DNA from: Lolium rigidum
Taxonomy: Eukaryota > Streptophyta > Magnoliopsida > Poales > Poaceae
NCBI RefSeq assembly: GCF_022539505.1
Contig: NC_061508.1
Location: 347,089,484 to 347,153,483, forward strand
Length of the DNA stretch: 64,000 nucleotides
Direction of reading: 5' to 3'
Position 1 is the first letter of the stretch. Each line of letters opens with the position of its first letter. Of this stretch, positions 23,410 to 35,284 are shown piece after piece. The notes under the pieces were generated by a model, which had not been told where the DNA came from, made no database searches, and worked only from the letters and a program-made list of their open reading frames with translations. The position numbers and the translations under genes are program-made.

Positions 23410-23517
23410 TAACTATTCCAGATATTTTTGGTCTCAGAGAGAAAAAAAAGGATCCCATTAAGGTCGAGGATATTTTAGGCCAACAAACTCAGGCGCCTAA
23501 AATATCTGGAATAGTTA
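23410..23517. repeat. Short inverted repeat (19-bp arms)
   Basis: TAACTATTCCAGATATTTT at 23410-23428 is repeated as its exact complement at 23499-23517. GGATCCCA near 23450 also has its complement near 23526. A direct repeat ATTAAGGTCGAGGAT flanks the area at about 23458 and 23637. This may be a fold-back element remnant upstream of F-box gene D. Confidence 0.55.
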
Positions 23518-23744
23518 GGCCTTTGTGGGATCCTATTCAAGGCCTTTGTGGGATGCCAACATAAGAGCCTTGAATGGCCTGAAAAACTCGTTTGTTAGGC
23601 CTTTGTGAGACTTTTTGGAGTCTAAAAATGTCAACATTAAGGTCGAGGATGAATGTGGATAGATACATGCCTTGAAAAGGAGCAAAGCCTATTCATCACA
23701 CGAACTACTTGGGTTGAAACCCGTTAAGCGCAAAAGCAACTGAG

Positions 23745-24160
23745 AGAGGGGACAGAGATTTGGTGCACATGAGCACCAGTGATCTCACTTCGAAAAATAA
23801 ATTAAAAATCATATTTTTAAGCTTCATAAAAATCTGAAAATAAATCATGATGTAGAATGTATTGTATCCCACAATCGTGTAAATTTTCAAATGACAATAA
23901 TGTGTATTTTAGGCTCCAGAAAAATAACAAATGCATAGATCTGAGTATAGTGATTCAAATCTACAAAAAGAGAACAGATTTTTTCATTTTTGTATAGGTC
24001 AAAAAACAAAATATTTGAAATTGAGATTTTGTAGGTTAGTGGGGTACATCATTAGGTACTTTTAGAATTTTGTTATATAATTTTTTTAAACATATAAATA
24101 TAATTTTCGAATTTTTTGATCTGGCAAGAGCACTTGTGCTCAGGATCCAATATGACTTCG
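23745..24160. mobile_element. Possible small MITE
   Basis: An AT-rich ~415-bp segment lies between two copies of CTGAGAGAGG (about 23740 and 24163). Its ends carry related inverted text (TTGGTGCACATGAGCACC and GAGCACTTGTGCTCAGGATCCAA). The terminal match is imperfect, so the class is not certain. Confidence 0.35.
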
Positions 24161-24169
24161 CTGAGAGAG

Positions 24170-25521
24170 GCGGTGTATTTGCTTAGTTGCTTTAGTTTAT
24201 CTCCTGTTTTATGAACATTCTAGAAGGTTCTAGTTCGATTTTTAGGTTAATCACGGTTTGATTTGTTCGATTATTTTGGCTGGTTTGTAAAAAAATCAAT
24301 TTTTTTAAAAAAATCAAATTTAAAAGTTAGTTCAGGTTTAAAAATTGGGCATATTAAAATTTTGTTCAAATGTAAAAATAGTTCAGATTTAGAAATTGTT
24401 TGAATTCAAAATTTGTTCAGTTATAAAAATGTTCCAATTTGAGTAAAAGGGTCGTTTTCGAGAGCATCCCACGAGGGAGACGCTCCATGGTGCGCTACTA
24501 CCACATGTAGGACGCTCCTAGTTGACGCTTCACGTCGGGGATGACACCGACGCTTGAAGGAAACCACGAACAGCCCGCAGCCCATCATACCTGCACAATT
24601 CTACTTCATCCACACCCCTTCTTCTTCCTCCCGCCGAGCACCGCCCCCGAGCAAGATCCCACTTCCTCTCCCACTGGCCTAACCGCCTGCCGCCGCCACC
24701 CACGGCTAGTGGCACTCTCGTGCGCGCCTAGCCGCCCCACCCGCGCCGGACCTCCCTCTACGTCCCTCCCCCATCTCTTCTGTCTCCGGCGACCTCCCCT
24801 CACCCCAAAACCCTAAGCTTCGTCGCCGACGAGCTCGCCACTTTGTTCTCAACTATTCCGATTCCAGCAAACGGAGGTCGTTAGGTCAAAGCCGTAGCGC
24901 GCGCCCTATAGTTTTGAAGCAGGGCGAGACAACTTTAGCTAGGATCCTCTTTTCCTTCCGCCCAGCTCCCTGAAAACAACGTTCGACTTGCATACCCATG
25001 GAACCCTAAGACCCTGCCCCCTTACCCTAAGTTTCATTCCTCACTTCCGCTGGACGCCGCATCATCCCCATTGGTGGTGAGGTCAATTTCCGCGTGTCTC
25101 CGACAGGAGCTTCGTTTCCATCGTCGACATCATGCGGGTGTGTCTGTGTGTATGGGTGGGGGGGGGGGGGGGTAGGTTGACGGTGATATGTAATACATTG
25201 TAGAGCTCGAGATGCCTTGTGATCTAAATCCGATGCAGAAGTGGGAGTTTTGAGCATAGGTGTTATTAACCTTTTTTGACTAAGTACTCAACTTAACATT
25301 GACGTTATTACCGTTGTTTATTTTTTTCATTTCAAATTAACAAATGTTAATAACTAGACTTGAAACGGACTGTTTAACAATGCCATGTATTTGGTCTAAT
25401 TATTATACTACTTCATATTAGTGGTTCACATAACAAATACTGTAGAACAGTCAACTTAGGAGTTATGCTCAATCGCAAGATGCGTACCGAACTTTCATAG
25501 CAATATCAAGCTCGAGCTTCA
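24170..25521. other. Intergenic region, GC-rich island and 3' side of the DUF6598 gene
   Basis: 24541-24830 is C-rich and opens short frames, but no protein family is recognised. A 17- to 18-base G-run lies at about 25157-25173 after a GT-rich stretch. TTTATT at about 25318, which is AATAAA on the minus strand, may serve the DUF6598 gene about 200 bases after its stop. Confidence 0.35.
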
Positions 25522-28500
25522 CTAAACATTAGTTAGGCACTTAAGCTCGATACAGTTTTTGGTTGTAACCAGGCGGGACCAAGCAACAGTAATCTTTACT
25601 TTAGAGTCCTTCCCTTTGGAGGCCTTGCTGCCGTGAAGAACACACGTAGCTTTACTCATTTGGCATTCTTTGGCTTTGAACACCACCCGACCACTTGCAA
25701 GGATAGCACCAGAGCGTGAGTAGGTATGTATGAAAACTTTGAGCATTCCTTGTACAGAAACAACACACCTTGACAGATCGAGGTAACCATGTGACTCTTC
25801 ACTTGTTGTTCCTTCACAAACCATTCGCCCTGTCCCATTCTTTGAATCAAATAGGACAACTTTCCTAAAAGGATCCTCCCAAGGTAATGTAGAACAAACA
25901 ACTTGTCCGCCATACTTAAAAGGCGACCCTTCAATAGCATGAACACCCACCACAGTGGCCTGGCATGACCGTTCGAGTTGTTCGAAGCATAACTCCATTT
26001 TGCACAAGCGGTTGGAGGGGTAGGAATAAAAATGGTCAAGATTGTGAGGATTGTTATATCGTAAAACTCTACTGATCAATGCTCTACCCTCAGGTTGTCC
26101 CCTTAATTTCAGTTGGATTTCTATTTCGACGGGTTCCTTGGACATAATTGCACGACAAGGGCCAGTCAAGTGCAAATAAGGATTCTGCAAATATCATCGT
26201 TAGTCCGGAACTAATCAACAAGCAGGCAATAAGAACAGTAAAACAAATACAAAGAATACGATACTTACATTTTTAGTGAGGGTCTGGTAGCAATGGCTTG
26301 TGCGATAGAACAGAATATTGCGTTTGTTATCCACGTAGTCTCGCGCCGCAACCACGCCGTACACATACAGTGGCCACTTCAGGTGTTTTATTTTAGCAAT
26401 TTTGATAGAATAGATCTGTAGGCTTCCGACACGAGCAGCCCCAAACGGGACAAAACCCGGTGCGCAGTGTGTAAAGAGCATTGGACTGAAAGTCGCTGCA
26501 CTCATGTAGCACCCAATTATTAGTAAACTGTGTATGGCAAATACTCTAATATGAATATGAATGGACTAACTGAAGAGAGTGTGGATTTTACTCGATTGAT
26601 CAGCTACAAAACATAATTTATTTGGCTACATACTGCCGGTAACATTGCTAAAGCGGGCTCATCCACACATTGTACCCAATTTTCATCTTATACTCAGTTA
26701 AAAAATGTTCACCTTTTTATGTTTTGTTGGCTCTATGAAATTATATCCTAGTATATGAAAATCAGACTAGTGCAAATTGTTAGAATATATTAGAGTACTA
26801 AATTTTAGTGCAGCATCAGGATGGACCTGGTAGTTTAACAGTCTAGTACTAATTGTCTTACTAGCTTCGCTAGAAACTGGACAGGAATGGATGTTGCACT
26901 TGGACTGTTGCCTATGCAAGTCAGCCTTAACCTAGTCATTTCAAAGATAGTTGACCCGTTCACTATTGCCTTAGCAATATATAGTTAGTTCAATATATAT
27001 TGATCTGATTCCATCTGCTACTTTCAGATTTAAACGAAATAACATGAATTTACTGCTGAACACTTCTTGAAGGGTGTGAACTGCTTTAGTTCTTTCATGC
27101 TTTCTCTCTGCCAGTTGTACCTAAAGCACTTATTAGTTTAGAGCATCTCCAACAGGCGCTCTATCCCGCGTTGTATCCACAAAAGTGACTGATTTAGCGC
27201 GCGGGCGCAAAATAATGCTCCAACAGGTGCTGTAACCAGCGCTGTAAAATACAGCTTGGGGCAAAAGCGCTATGTCGTGCACTATATCTACCGCGCCGGA
27301 AAGAGCTCGCTATATAAGTCACGCGCAGAAATAACTACGGATTTTTACAGCTCCAAGATTTAGAGCTTCTGCTGGAGGTGAATATGTCCTCGCGCGCAAA
27401 ACATGGATGGAGCGCGTTGCAAAGCGCTTTTACAGCGCCAAGATTTAGCGCGCCTGTTGGAGATGCTCTTAGCTCCTTTGTTTTCTGTACTCATCTTGGC
27501 AATAAAATACAGCAGGAGCTACCCCTACGGTTGATATTAAACAACTGACCAGCATATATCGTTATGTTGTTTTTACCAAAACCTCTAGTCGAGGGTCAAA
27601 AGTCTTCAATCTGTACAAATATTTGAGTACCAATTCTTGTTTGAGCAATTAGTAGTAACTTCCTTCCTAATTGTACTAATGCTTTGAGGGAATAATTCAA
27701 CAGGGAAATGAGTAGCTGATATTCTTGTGGCATGGTTTGCATCTTCACTGTGGGAAGCTAGTTCTACTTTGATGTTAGAATTAAACTTGATCGTCAAGTG
27801 ACTCGAGAAAATCCAGCAGGGATTTCTATGGGCAGGACATGCTGAGGCCAATGGAGGCAGCTGCCATGTGAACTGGCGCCGTGTCTCCTGACCAATGTTG
27901 CTAGGTGGCCTTGGCACCCACGACCTGGAGCGAACTGGCCTCACCTAAGCTTATGCTGGCTCAGCCACATACGAGAATCATGCGTGGAGTGGCCTTGACC
28001 TACAGTTCACAACGGAAGAGCTCTCCCTTTTCTTCGCCTCCACCACTATGACCGTGGGAATGTTAGATCGCCAAATTCTTGGGAGGACCGCTAGATAGAG
28101 GGGCGCTCCATCAGTGATATTGCGCCCCTCCTCTACGCTGCATCCCCAAACGGCGCAGAGGAGGCCGCCGCCGATGATCTGCTGGCAAATCGATGGGCGT
28201 AGGACATCATGGAACCCTAGGCATCCAACAAATTGGCCAGTACCTACAAATCTGGCTCTTGATCCATCAAAAGACGCTATTGGCAAAACCTGATGACAAA
28301 GGGTTAACATTGTATGCCCATGATGATGGACTTGGGTTTCTAGGAAGGAGGACACTGGCGAATCAACAAACCGGTCAGCCAAACTAGGCAGCCGACGAAA
28401 AGTATGATCAAGGGCGAATCGCCAAGATTGTATTATATGAAACTAGGGTTTCAGGGTGTTTCGTCTAGTTGAATCTGTCCCTCCTCGGTGGCTCCTCCTA

Positions 28501-31500
28501 GCCCTTATATAGTGTGTTAGGTCTCATAGTCCACCTCGAGGTCATGTTACATCATAAGTCGGTTCACCCGATATGGGCCTAGCTTTCCTAATTTACATAA
28601 CGTCATTATTTTCAGCTTCATATGGATTTCTTCATGGGCTTTGTACCAGGGACGCCAATGTTAAGGACCCGATATGGCATATCCATGTCACCTGACAAGA
28701 TGACAAGGAAGTGGACCACGAGCGGTATCTACTCTGCACAATATGCTTACCTAGCAGCCTTCCATGGATAAATCTTTTGCAGAGCTTGCAAGCTCATTTG
28801 GAAGAGCTAGGCACATCCACGTGTGAAGTACTTTCACTGGATGGCCAATTTGGACCGCTGCTGGGTGGCTGATCGCCTTGCATGCCGCGGTCTGCAGCAA
28901 CACCCGAGGGTACCTCTCTACGACCAGGAGCCGGAGACAATGCGCCACCCTCATCCTCGAGTGCCCCTTTTCCCAGGCAAATCTGGCATGAGATCCTATC
29001 ATGGCTGTGCATGACTTGCAGACCACCATCCACTGAATGGATTGGTGGCTCAACGTGAGGCAGAGCACCTCGAATGCAAATGTACAAAGGCCTCGCCTCT
29101 GTGACCTTGCTCACACCTTGGATGATACTGTCATATGGAAGCATCGTAACAAATGCATCTGCGACCAAGCGTGCCCATCTATCAGCACGCTTGTCAACAG
29201 AATCAAGGAGGAAGCAACACAATGGGCTAAGGCAGGAGCCACTGGGCATGGAGTTGTGCCACCAATGACCTGGATGTGCACTAATTTTTTTGTTTTGTTC
29301 TTGTTTGTGTCTCACCTCCTAGGAGGACTGTAACGAAAACCCTACCCTTACAATGAAATGAAACGGAAAGGTCCTTTAAGTTTCCTCGAACATAAACTTT
29401 TTTTTTGTAATCAAATTCTGCAGAGTTATTTGCCCAATAATGTAATTGTAATGTAATGAGGGTGTTTGAATTATGCTTACTTCTGTTTGTTACGTTGCTG
29501 TTCTGTACAAACTACAGTCTGCTGTGAAAGAGACTGCCATACTGGTAATCCCTCGCCAGCTATTGTATTGGTATGCAAAATTTTGTATTATTGTCAGCTA
29601 CAGTATTGCAGTCTTGGAGAAATTTTTTTCATAGATGTACCAATCCTTTTTCTTGTGATCGGAGTGGAGATTTTTGGCTCCCGGGCTCCAGTGATCTGAG
29701 CACGGGCGGAGTGGAGGCGAAAGTTTACTTTTACTATGTCCTCTAACTCAGCCCACGACGGAAGGGAATAGAGATCATCACGCGTTCGCCGATCTCCATG
29801 GCGAGCTCACTCAATCGCTAGGTCTCATGTCAACCCCCATCCTCGCCCCTCGATCCTCCCCCTGGTGCTGCGCCGACGCCATCCAGCACCGTGGGCGGCT
29901 GCTGCTCCGCCCAGCCCCTGCACCCAGCGCCCCAACCTGCACGTATGCCACCGGCCAGCGGTGGGCACCAGCGCCTAGTTTATGTATGTATTTCTGACTC
30001 TGATCTTTTCATTGAAAATTGGGTTGCATCGGTAGTTTAGAACTCCATTAATCCACTGAATTGCTCAAATTTCTCAATTAATGCATTAATTATTTATTTT
30101 TTATATAGGGAGTAATGGGGAAACAGAAGGCGATGAAATTTTTTTAAAGCGAAACGAAGAAGCTGTTGAACTCCATTCCTGATGCTATGGCTAGGGAATA
30201 TGTAAATCAAAAGGAAGATGGAGATGGAGATGGATAGGAAAATCAGAGGCAAAGATGTACGAAGAGCATACTTGAGGTTTGGTCCTATGCAGCCTAAACT
30301 GAACACCTAGATATAATTATTGATTTTAAAGCTAAGAAAAACCATCTCTAGCTAGGCTTTATATGCTGTCTTTTCTTTTGGAGCATCCAAAATACAGTCC
30401 ATAATGCTGGGGTGTATTCTAACCTGTTATGTCTGTTGCATTTGCGAGAACAATATCCTATATATCATCATGACATTGCCATCTATTAGTATATAACATA
30501 TGTTATATAAAATGCCCCATTTTTTTAAGGATAATGATTTAGATCCTCCGGAGGCTGCGGCTCGAGCAACCTCCGAGCGGAGGGTCGTTACATAGGCGTG
30601 GATCATGTGGACGCGCACGCGGCACGTCTCCTTTCCTGCGTGTGGGGCCCATCAATCCTCTTCCTTGGTCATTCTTCTTCACGAATTCTGTTCCCAAATA
30701 AATCGCACGCTCGAGCGTAGGGGAGCCCGTCGGCCGGCCTCGACGGTGCGCCGCCGCCCCCCTTCCCCCGCCCCCCGCCGAGATGGCCGGCCTCGACGGA
30801 TGGGCAACCGTGCCGCCGAAGTGCTCCACGCAGCGCCGCCGCCGCCCGACCTCCTCTTCCACCTCGCGAGGGTGCCGACCTCCGCCTTCACATCGACGCC
30901 GGCCACCTCGAGCCTCGGGGCACCCTTTAGCACCGGCGACCGCCACTTCCACCTCGCCGGCCGACGCTCGAAATCCACCCGCGTCGGCGACCTCAACTTC
31001 CACCTCGCCGGCCGCCGCTCGAAATCCACGCGCGCCGCCCGACCTCCGCCATGCTTCACCCCTGGAGGGGTTGCAAGGTGCATGTTGCAAGCCGGCGCCA
31101 TCGTGCTCCCGGTTGTTGGTAGTCGGCGCCGCCGCGTTGTGAACTCCGTGCACGTTGCCGCGAGGCCTGGCTGCCGGTGTGGCGATAGCAGGACGACGCT
31201 GCGTCGAGCGTCAGTCATCGGTGCTGCAAGGGGATGCGTCAGTGAACGGCGTGGTGGGGAAAGCTGCAAAGGCTGCCGGAGCTTCAAAGGATGTTATCGG
31301 CTGCTGCAAAGGTCACTCGGGACTGCTGCTGGCGGGGGCGATGATGCTACCGGCGGAGTGGTGCTGCCATAGGTGTATGACGGCACTTCTACCGGTGCGC
31401 GGCGGTGCTACCAGCCATGGCCGGCGGTGCTGCCATAGGCGGATGGCGGCGCATCCACCGGTGCGCGGTGGTGCTACCGGCCATGGCCGACGGTGCTGCT

Positions 31501-33185
31501 ATGGTTTATCGGAGATGCTTCCATAGTTGGGCGTAGGTGCTTCCATGGGCGTTCGACGGTGCTGCAAGGAGCAGGCGGCGGTGATGATGGCCGTAGTAGA
31601 CATGTTGTTGGGGGTGCTACAATTGCACTTTTTATGCTACAAATGTTATGTGGTTATGCTACTTTAGTAGTACAAGTTTATTTGCAACGTGCAGCTCCCT
31701 CGGCCCGCCGAGATGGAGGCCATGGGTCCTGCGTTGCCGATGGAGGGTGCTTCCACGCAAGACGGCTAGTGCTTCTAGGCAACGCTGACTGCGCCGCCCA
31801 CCGGCAACGGTGGTGCTTACCATGGTGTTGAGTGGTGCTTCCCATGGTGTGGAGCGATGCTTTTAATGGAGTCAGGGCGATGCTACCACCGGCGCCGGCG
31901 GTTGCAGAGACCGGCGGTGGCAGTGCTGCAAGGCGGGCCAGCGGATGCTACCACCGGCGATGGCTGATGCTACGATCGGCGGCGACTGTGGTGCAAGCTG
32001 GGCCGGCGGTGGCTGTGCAGCAAGGTGGCTCAGCGGTCCATCAAGGCGGGCCAGCGGATGCTACCACCGGCGATGGCGGATGCTGCGACCGGCGGCAGCC
32101 GTGCTGCAAGCCAGGCCGGCGGTGACGGTGCTGCAAGGCGGGCCGATGAATGCTGCCACCGGTGACTGCATAAGCTACCAGCCTACGACCAACGAGGGCG
32201 GATGCTGCGATGGGCGGTGGCGAAGCTTCAAGCCGGGGCTGCGGTGCTCTAAGCTGGAGTGGCGAAATCTGTCTCCTGTGAGTCTTTTCTTTTTTATTTC
32301 TAGGCGGTCCGTTTTTTTTTTGCTGCGACGAATCAAAAACCGGGTCTCCAATTAAATTTGCCTTCAAGTGGTCTTTTATGTTTTTTTCCTTAGTGAACCG
32401 TTTTTTGCTTCAATGAAGCAAAAGCGGGGATTTTTTTTGCTGCGACGAAATAAAGTCAGGATTTTGCCTAAAAGTGGACACGTGTTGGTCTATGAAGCAG
32501 GAGGCTGGAAGAACTCGGTGCCTCCGAGGGATTCCTAGCGCTTTCCTTTTTTTAATGCTTCTTTGATGTTTTCTATTGAGTTGGCCCCTCTTATATTTTG
32601 CTCACGCTCCGCCACTGGATCTGAGTGGAGATTCTTGTGTATTGTATTAATATAAGCACTATCTAACTTTGATTTTATTTTTCTAAATTCTGAGTGGATA
32701 TTTTTGGCTCCCGGAGGTTTGCTTGAGACAATCGTGCAGTAACAAGAAGAAAAGCATGCGAAAGTCAGATAAGCTTACTCACTCAAAACTTCGTATCCCT
32801 TGCCAAAACTGGATTCCCATCTGGCAAGGTGTTCAGCGAACTCCTTCTTCTCAGTCTCCATGGAATCCTCCTCCTCTTCTTCTTCCTCCTCCTCCTCTTC
32901 TTCTTCTTCTTCCTCTTCTTCCTCCTCCTCTTCCTCTTCCTCTTCCTGCCAATCCATCTCTTCATCAAGCACCTCCGTGGTTGGTTCGCAGGAGATCGAT
33001 TTCGATTTGAGATCGTGCTCTGATCCCGGGCGAAGCATCTCTTCTTGTCGCTGCGAATTGGCGTGCTGCGAGGAACGTCTCCGCCGGCTATAGAAGAGCG
33101 GCGTTGGTAGCGGCTGCAACATGGACGAGATTTTGCTCGCCCCTTCTTCTCCCTGGTTTTCCTCGCCGCCGCCGGCGTCAGACAT
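25522..33185 (-). CDS. DUF6598-domain protein (three exons, 430 aa)
   Basis: Exons are complement(25522..26184), complement(26269..26495) and complement(32783..33185). Exon 1 starts ATGTCTGACGCC at 33185; its donor A|GTGAGT is phase 1. Exon 2 begins CG after GTGCAG and completes the codon; its donor AAT|GTAAGT is phase 0. Exon 3 follows TTTGCAG. Exon 1 encodes a basic segment (MLQPLPTPLFYSRRRRSSQ, about residues 22-40), 26 glutamates (81-106), then EFAEHLARWESSFGKGYEVL. The DUF6598 domain (about 137-428) has SPMLFTHCAPGFVPFG, LQIYSIKIAKI, YGVVAARDYVD and NPYLHLTGPCRAI. The family is abundant in grasses and of unknown function. Some relatives, I believe including barley JIP60, fuse it to a ribosome-inactivating domain, which is absent here. 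Intron 1 is 6287 bp of mostly transposons; intron 2 is 84 bp. Confidence 0.78.
27141..27468. mobile_element. Tourist/Harbinger-type MITE (328 bp)
   Basis: Ends GAGCATCTCCAACAGGCGC and GCGCCTGTTGGAGATGCTC are inverted repeats, flanked by TTA at 27138-27140 and 27469-27471. There is no coding capacity. It lies in intron 1 of the DUF6598 gene. Its termini resemble those of the Harbinger element at 17026-19274 (GAGCATCTC-TAAC). Confidence 0.9.
28000..28660 (-). repeat. Possible LTR fragment
   Basis: On the minus strand, ACTATATAAGGGCTAGGAGG (about 28500-28519) looks like an LTR promoter followed by a leader with AAACCCTAG. No ends, PBS or internal domain were found, so the call is tentative. It lies inside intron 1 of the DUF6598 gene. 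Confidence 0.3.
28660..29395 (+). mobile_element. LINE 3' fragment (zf-RVT region), decayed
   Basis: The plus strand reads KWTTSGIYSAQYAY, LIWKS, then RVKYFHWMANLDRCWVADRL and DQEPETMRH. This is the C-terminal zinc-finger region after the reverse transcriptase of plant LINEs (usually WT.SG.YS..SAY and CPLC...PET..H). Several Cys of the finger are replaced and the frame changes. The end near 29360-29395 (ACAATGAAATGAAACGG, then T-rich) is like LINE 3' tails. It is antisense to the DUF6598 gene, within its intron 1. Confidence 0.7.
30539..32546. mobile_element. Non-autonomous Mutator-like element (2008 bp)
   Basis: A 9-bp direct repeat, TTTTTTTAA, flanks the element at 30530-30538 and 32547-32555, the Mutator target length. 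The ends are degenerate inverted repeats (starting GGATAATGATTTAGATCC and, from the other side, GGAAAGCGCTAGGAATCC, both running into CGGAGGC). The interior is GC-rich with many copies of TGCTGCAAG and GATGCTACCACCGGCG (mainly 31150-32260). No transposase was found. Open frames on both strands are composition artefacts. It lies in intron 1 of the DUF6598 gene. The duplication is low-complexity, which lowers certainty. Confidence 0.65.
32866..32946. repeat. CTT/CCT trinucleotide repeat coding poly-Glu
   Basis: On the minus strand this reads as GAG and GAA codons giving 26 consecutive glutamates in exon 1 of the DUF6598 gene. The repeat keeps the frame open. Confidence 0.85.
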
Positions 33186-33524
33186 GACTCCTCTTTTTCC
33201 ACACGAACCAGCTAGCGAGCACAGACACGACGCTCTGGGGTGCATTATATTCCGACTCAGGCCCGGCCCGTTCGGGGCCTTCGGGCCTGTTCGGTTCGGA
33301 CTTTTTTTGTGAGCGAACCTGTTCGGTTCAGACTTATCAAGCGCACAGATGCGGTTTTTAGGGTGTGCTCGATAACAAGAGTAGATAAAAAACTACCCGC
33401 CTAGGGTTTTTATCCTCTCCATTCCGGCGGCGAGTCAAAAGTGATTCCGTGACAATCGAGCGCGGCTGCGGGTCTCGATCCAATCTCCCCTCCTTCGCTG
33501 GGATTTGGAGGTCGTCTTGCTCTC

Positions 33525-33890
33525 GTGGTTCAAGTTGCTCTGTCCACTCGCGAGGATGTCAGAGGCAAAGTCAGCGTCGAGCGCGACGGACGCGAGGCGG
33601 TGGCGGCTGCTGATGCGAGTAAGAAGGGCTGGAAGGGGGATGGCGGCGGAGGCTCTGAGTCGGGTAGTTTACGTGCCCAGGAGGGGATTGATTCCATGTT
33701 TGGCAATCTGGAGATTGGAGAAGATGAGTTCGATGACTTCATATTAGATGAGAACGAGAAGGAATTGGAAGAGAGCACCCGTTGGCTAGCTGTTGCGAGA
33801 GTTCATTGTAGTAAGAAATTCAGCCATGAAGCCTTATTCCAACAGATGCTGGTAGTGTGGAACTCCTCGCAGAAGTTCTGATACGGGGCA
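33525..33890 (+). pseudogene. DUF4283-type (LINE ORF1-like) N-terminal fragment
   Basis: The reading SMFGNLEIGEDEFDDFILDE, then STRWLAVARVHCSKKFSHEALFQQM, matches the start of the DUF4283 proteins found in plant LINE-like and related elements. A frameshift near 33875 ends the frame shortly after WNSS, and the rest of DUF4283 is missing. Downstream, at 34067-34071, the sequence is split by the 7.6-kb LTR element and resumes at 41708. Confidence 0.65.
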
Positions 33891-34071
33891 ACTTTCGGTC
33901 TTCACCGCATCATGTGCTTCATCGCCAAGACGGCACGCAAAGGTGAATCTTCTCCTTTACGCGTGCCTGGAATCGCCTATTTGAAATGATATACTACTTC
34001 ATACTCCGTCACTTCTTGATGATAGGAACTCGACGACAAGTACGGAGGGAAGAGAGGATGCCATGGAGACC

Positions 34072-35223
34072 TGTTATCACCAGAATTTGACCGGATCAGA
34101 GGTGGGCCGCGATTGGAGATGGGCGTGAAGAATATACATAGAAGAAATACATGAATCGGCCTTCCATACCAAGTTTGGGCTAGTTTGCCCGTGTATCTGT
34201 AACATAGTAGGATACGTGTCGTTTAGAAGTTAGAGTTTAACCCGTGCACGGTTAGGTGCACGCCTGAATTAGAAAGTCCCCCGGACTATAAATATGTATC
34301 TAGGGTTTATGAAATAAACAACAATCACGTTCACCACAAACCAATCTAGGCGCATCGCCAACTCCCCGTCTCGAGGGTTTCTTCCGGTAAGCACCATCGC
34401 ATCTTGCGATCTAGGCAGCACACGTTTATTCGTCGTTCATGCGTTGCTCGTATCGAAGCCTTTTTGATGGCGAGCAACGTAGTTATCATAGATGTTTTAG
34501 GGTTAGCATTGTTCATCATATCATATGCTATCGTCGTGCAACCCTTAGGCATCTAGCCGCCCTTACACCTATCTTGGGTGTAAGGGCGGCACCCCGCTTG
34601 ATCATTGTTTAGTAGATCCGATCCGTTATGATTGCTCCTTGTTCTTCAAGGATTAGTTTAATATCTGCATCGTTAGGCCTTACAAACGGGTCGAAGGATC
34701 CAGTGGCGCGTAGGGTGTAGTTTGCTAGCCCTAGACAGGATGTTCCGAGGATCAACTTCGTGTTGGTTTTTAGGCCTTGTCTAGGGTTGGTTTACGATCA
34801 CCGTGCGTGGCCGCCAGGCTCGATCACGAGTAGGATGTTCCGATTATGCGATGAAAACCCCAAATCGTAGTAGGTCGCTTTAGCTTTATCTTGATCAAGC
34901 AGGACCACCATCTGATCGTACACCTCGTACGCATCATGGGTGGATCGGCTCTTTGAGCCGATTCACAGGACAACCTGAGAGCCGATCGAGGCTCGTATTT
35001 AACGTTTGCGTGTATGCCATGCAGAAACTAAGCGAGGCATCATCCAACACCTTCCCGACCAGGTATAGGTCAGGTGGCACGCCCTTGCATCAGCATCGGA
35101 CGTGCGTGCCGAAGGCTTTGCGGGCCGTCGCTCGGAGGGACCAGGGCCAGCCGCAGCCCTGGGAGATTCCCGGCTCTACGGTGTTGCCCGTCGCTGCCCG
35201 CCGGTGGGTTTCTGACCGCAACA
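34072..35223 (+). repeat. 5' LTR of the gypsy-type element (1152 bp)
   Basis: Begins TGTTATCACC and ends CCGCAACA. It differs from the 3' LTR by scattered substitutions and one indel of about 15 bases near 34390. It contains ACTATAAATATG at about 34285-34296, a likely TATA box, and a palindrome AATCGGCTC-TTT-GAGCCGATT-like pair near 34945-34965. Confidence 0.92.
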
Positions 35224-35224
35224 C

Positions 35225-35248
35225 ATTCTGGCACGCCCGGTGGGACAA
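35225..35248 (+). promoter_or_regulatory. Primer-binding site region of the gypsy-type element
   Basis: ATTCTGGCACGCCCGGTGGG lies two bases after the 5' LTR, where a tRNA primer would anneal. The tRNA type was not determined. Confidence 0.65.
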
Positions 35249-35284
35249 TCTTCGACATCAACCGCGTCGCCATCTACATCTGAG

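Noticed and set aside
25157..25173. G-run as a regulatory quadruplex
   Set aside because: A single homopolymer next to a GT repeat is better explained as a slippage tract.
27606..28382. Two minus-strand ORFs (112 and 134 aa) in the DUF6598 intron
   Set aside because: No family resemblance; probably part of a decayed LTR-like sequence.
30539..31526. ORFs of about 200-255 aa on both strands
   Set aside because: They fall within the Mutator-like element, are Arg-, Pro- and Ala-rich from GC bias, and change with every frame.
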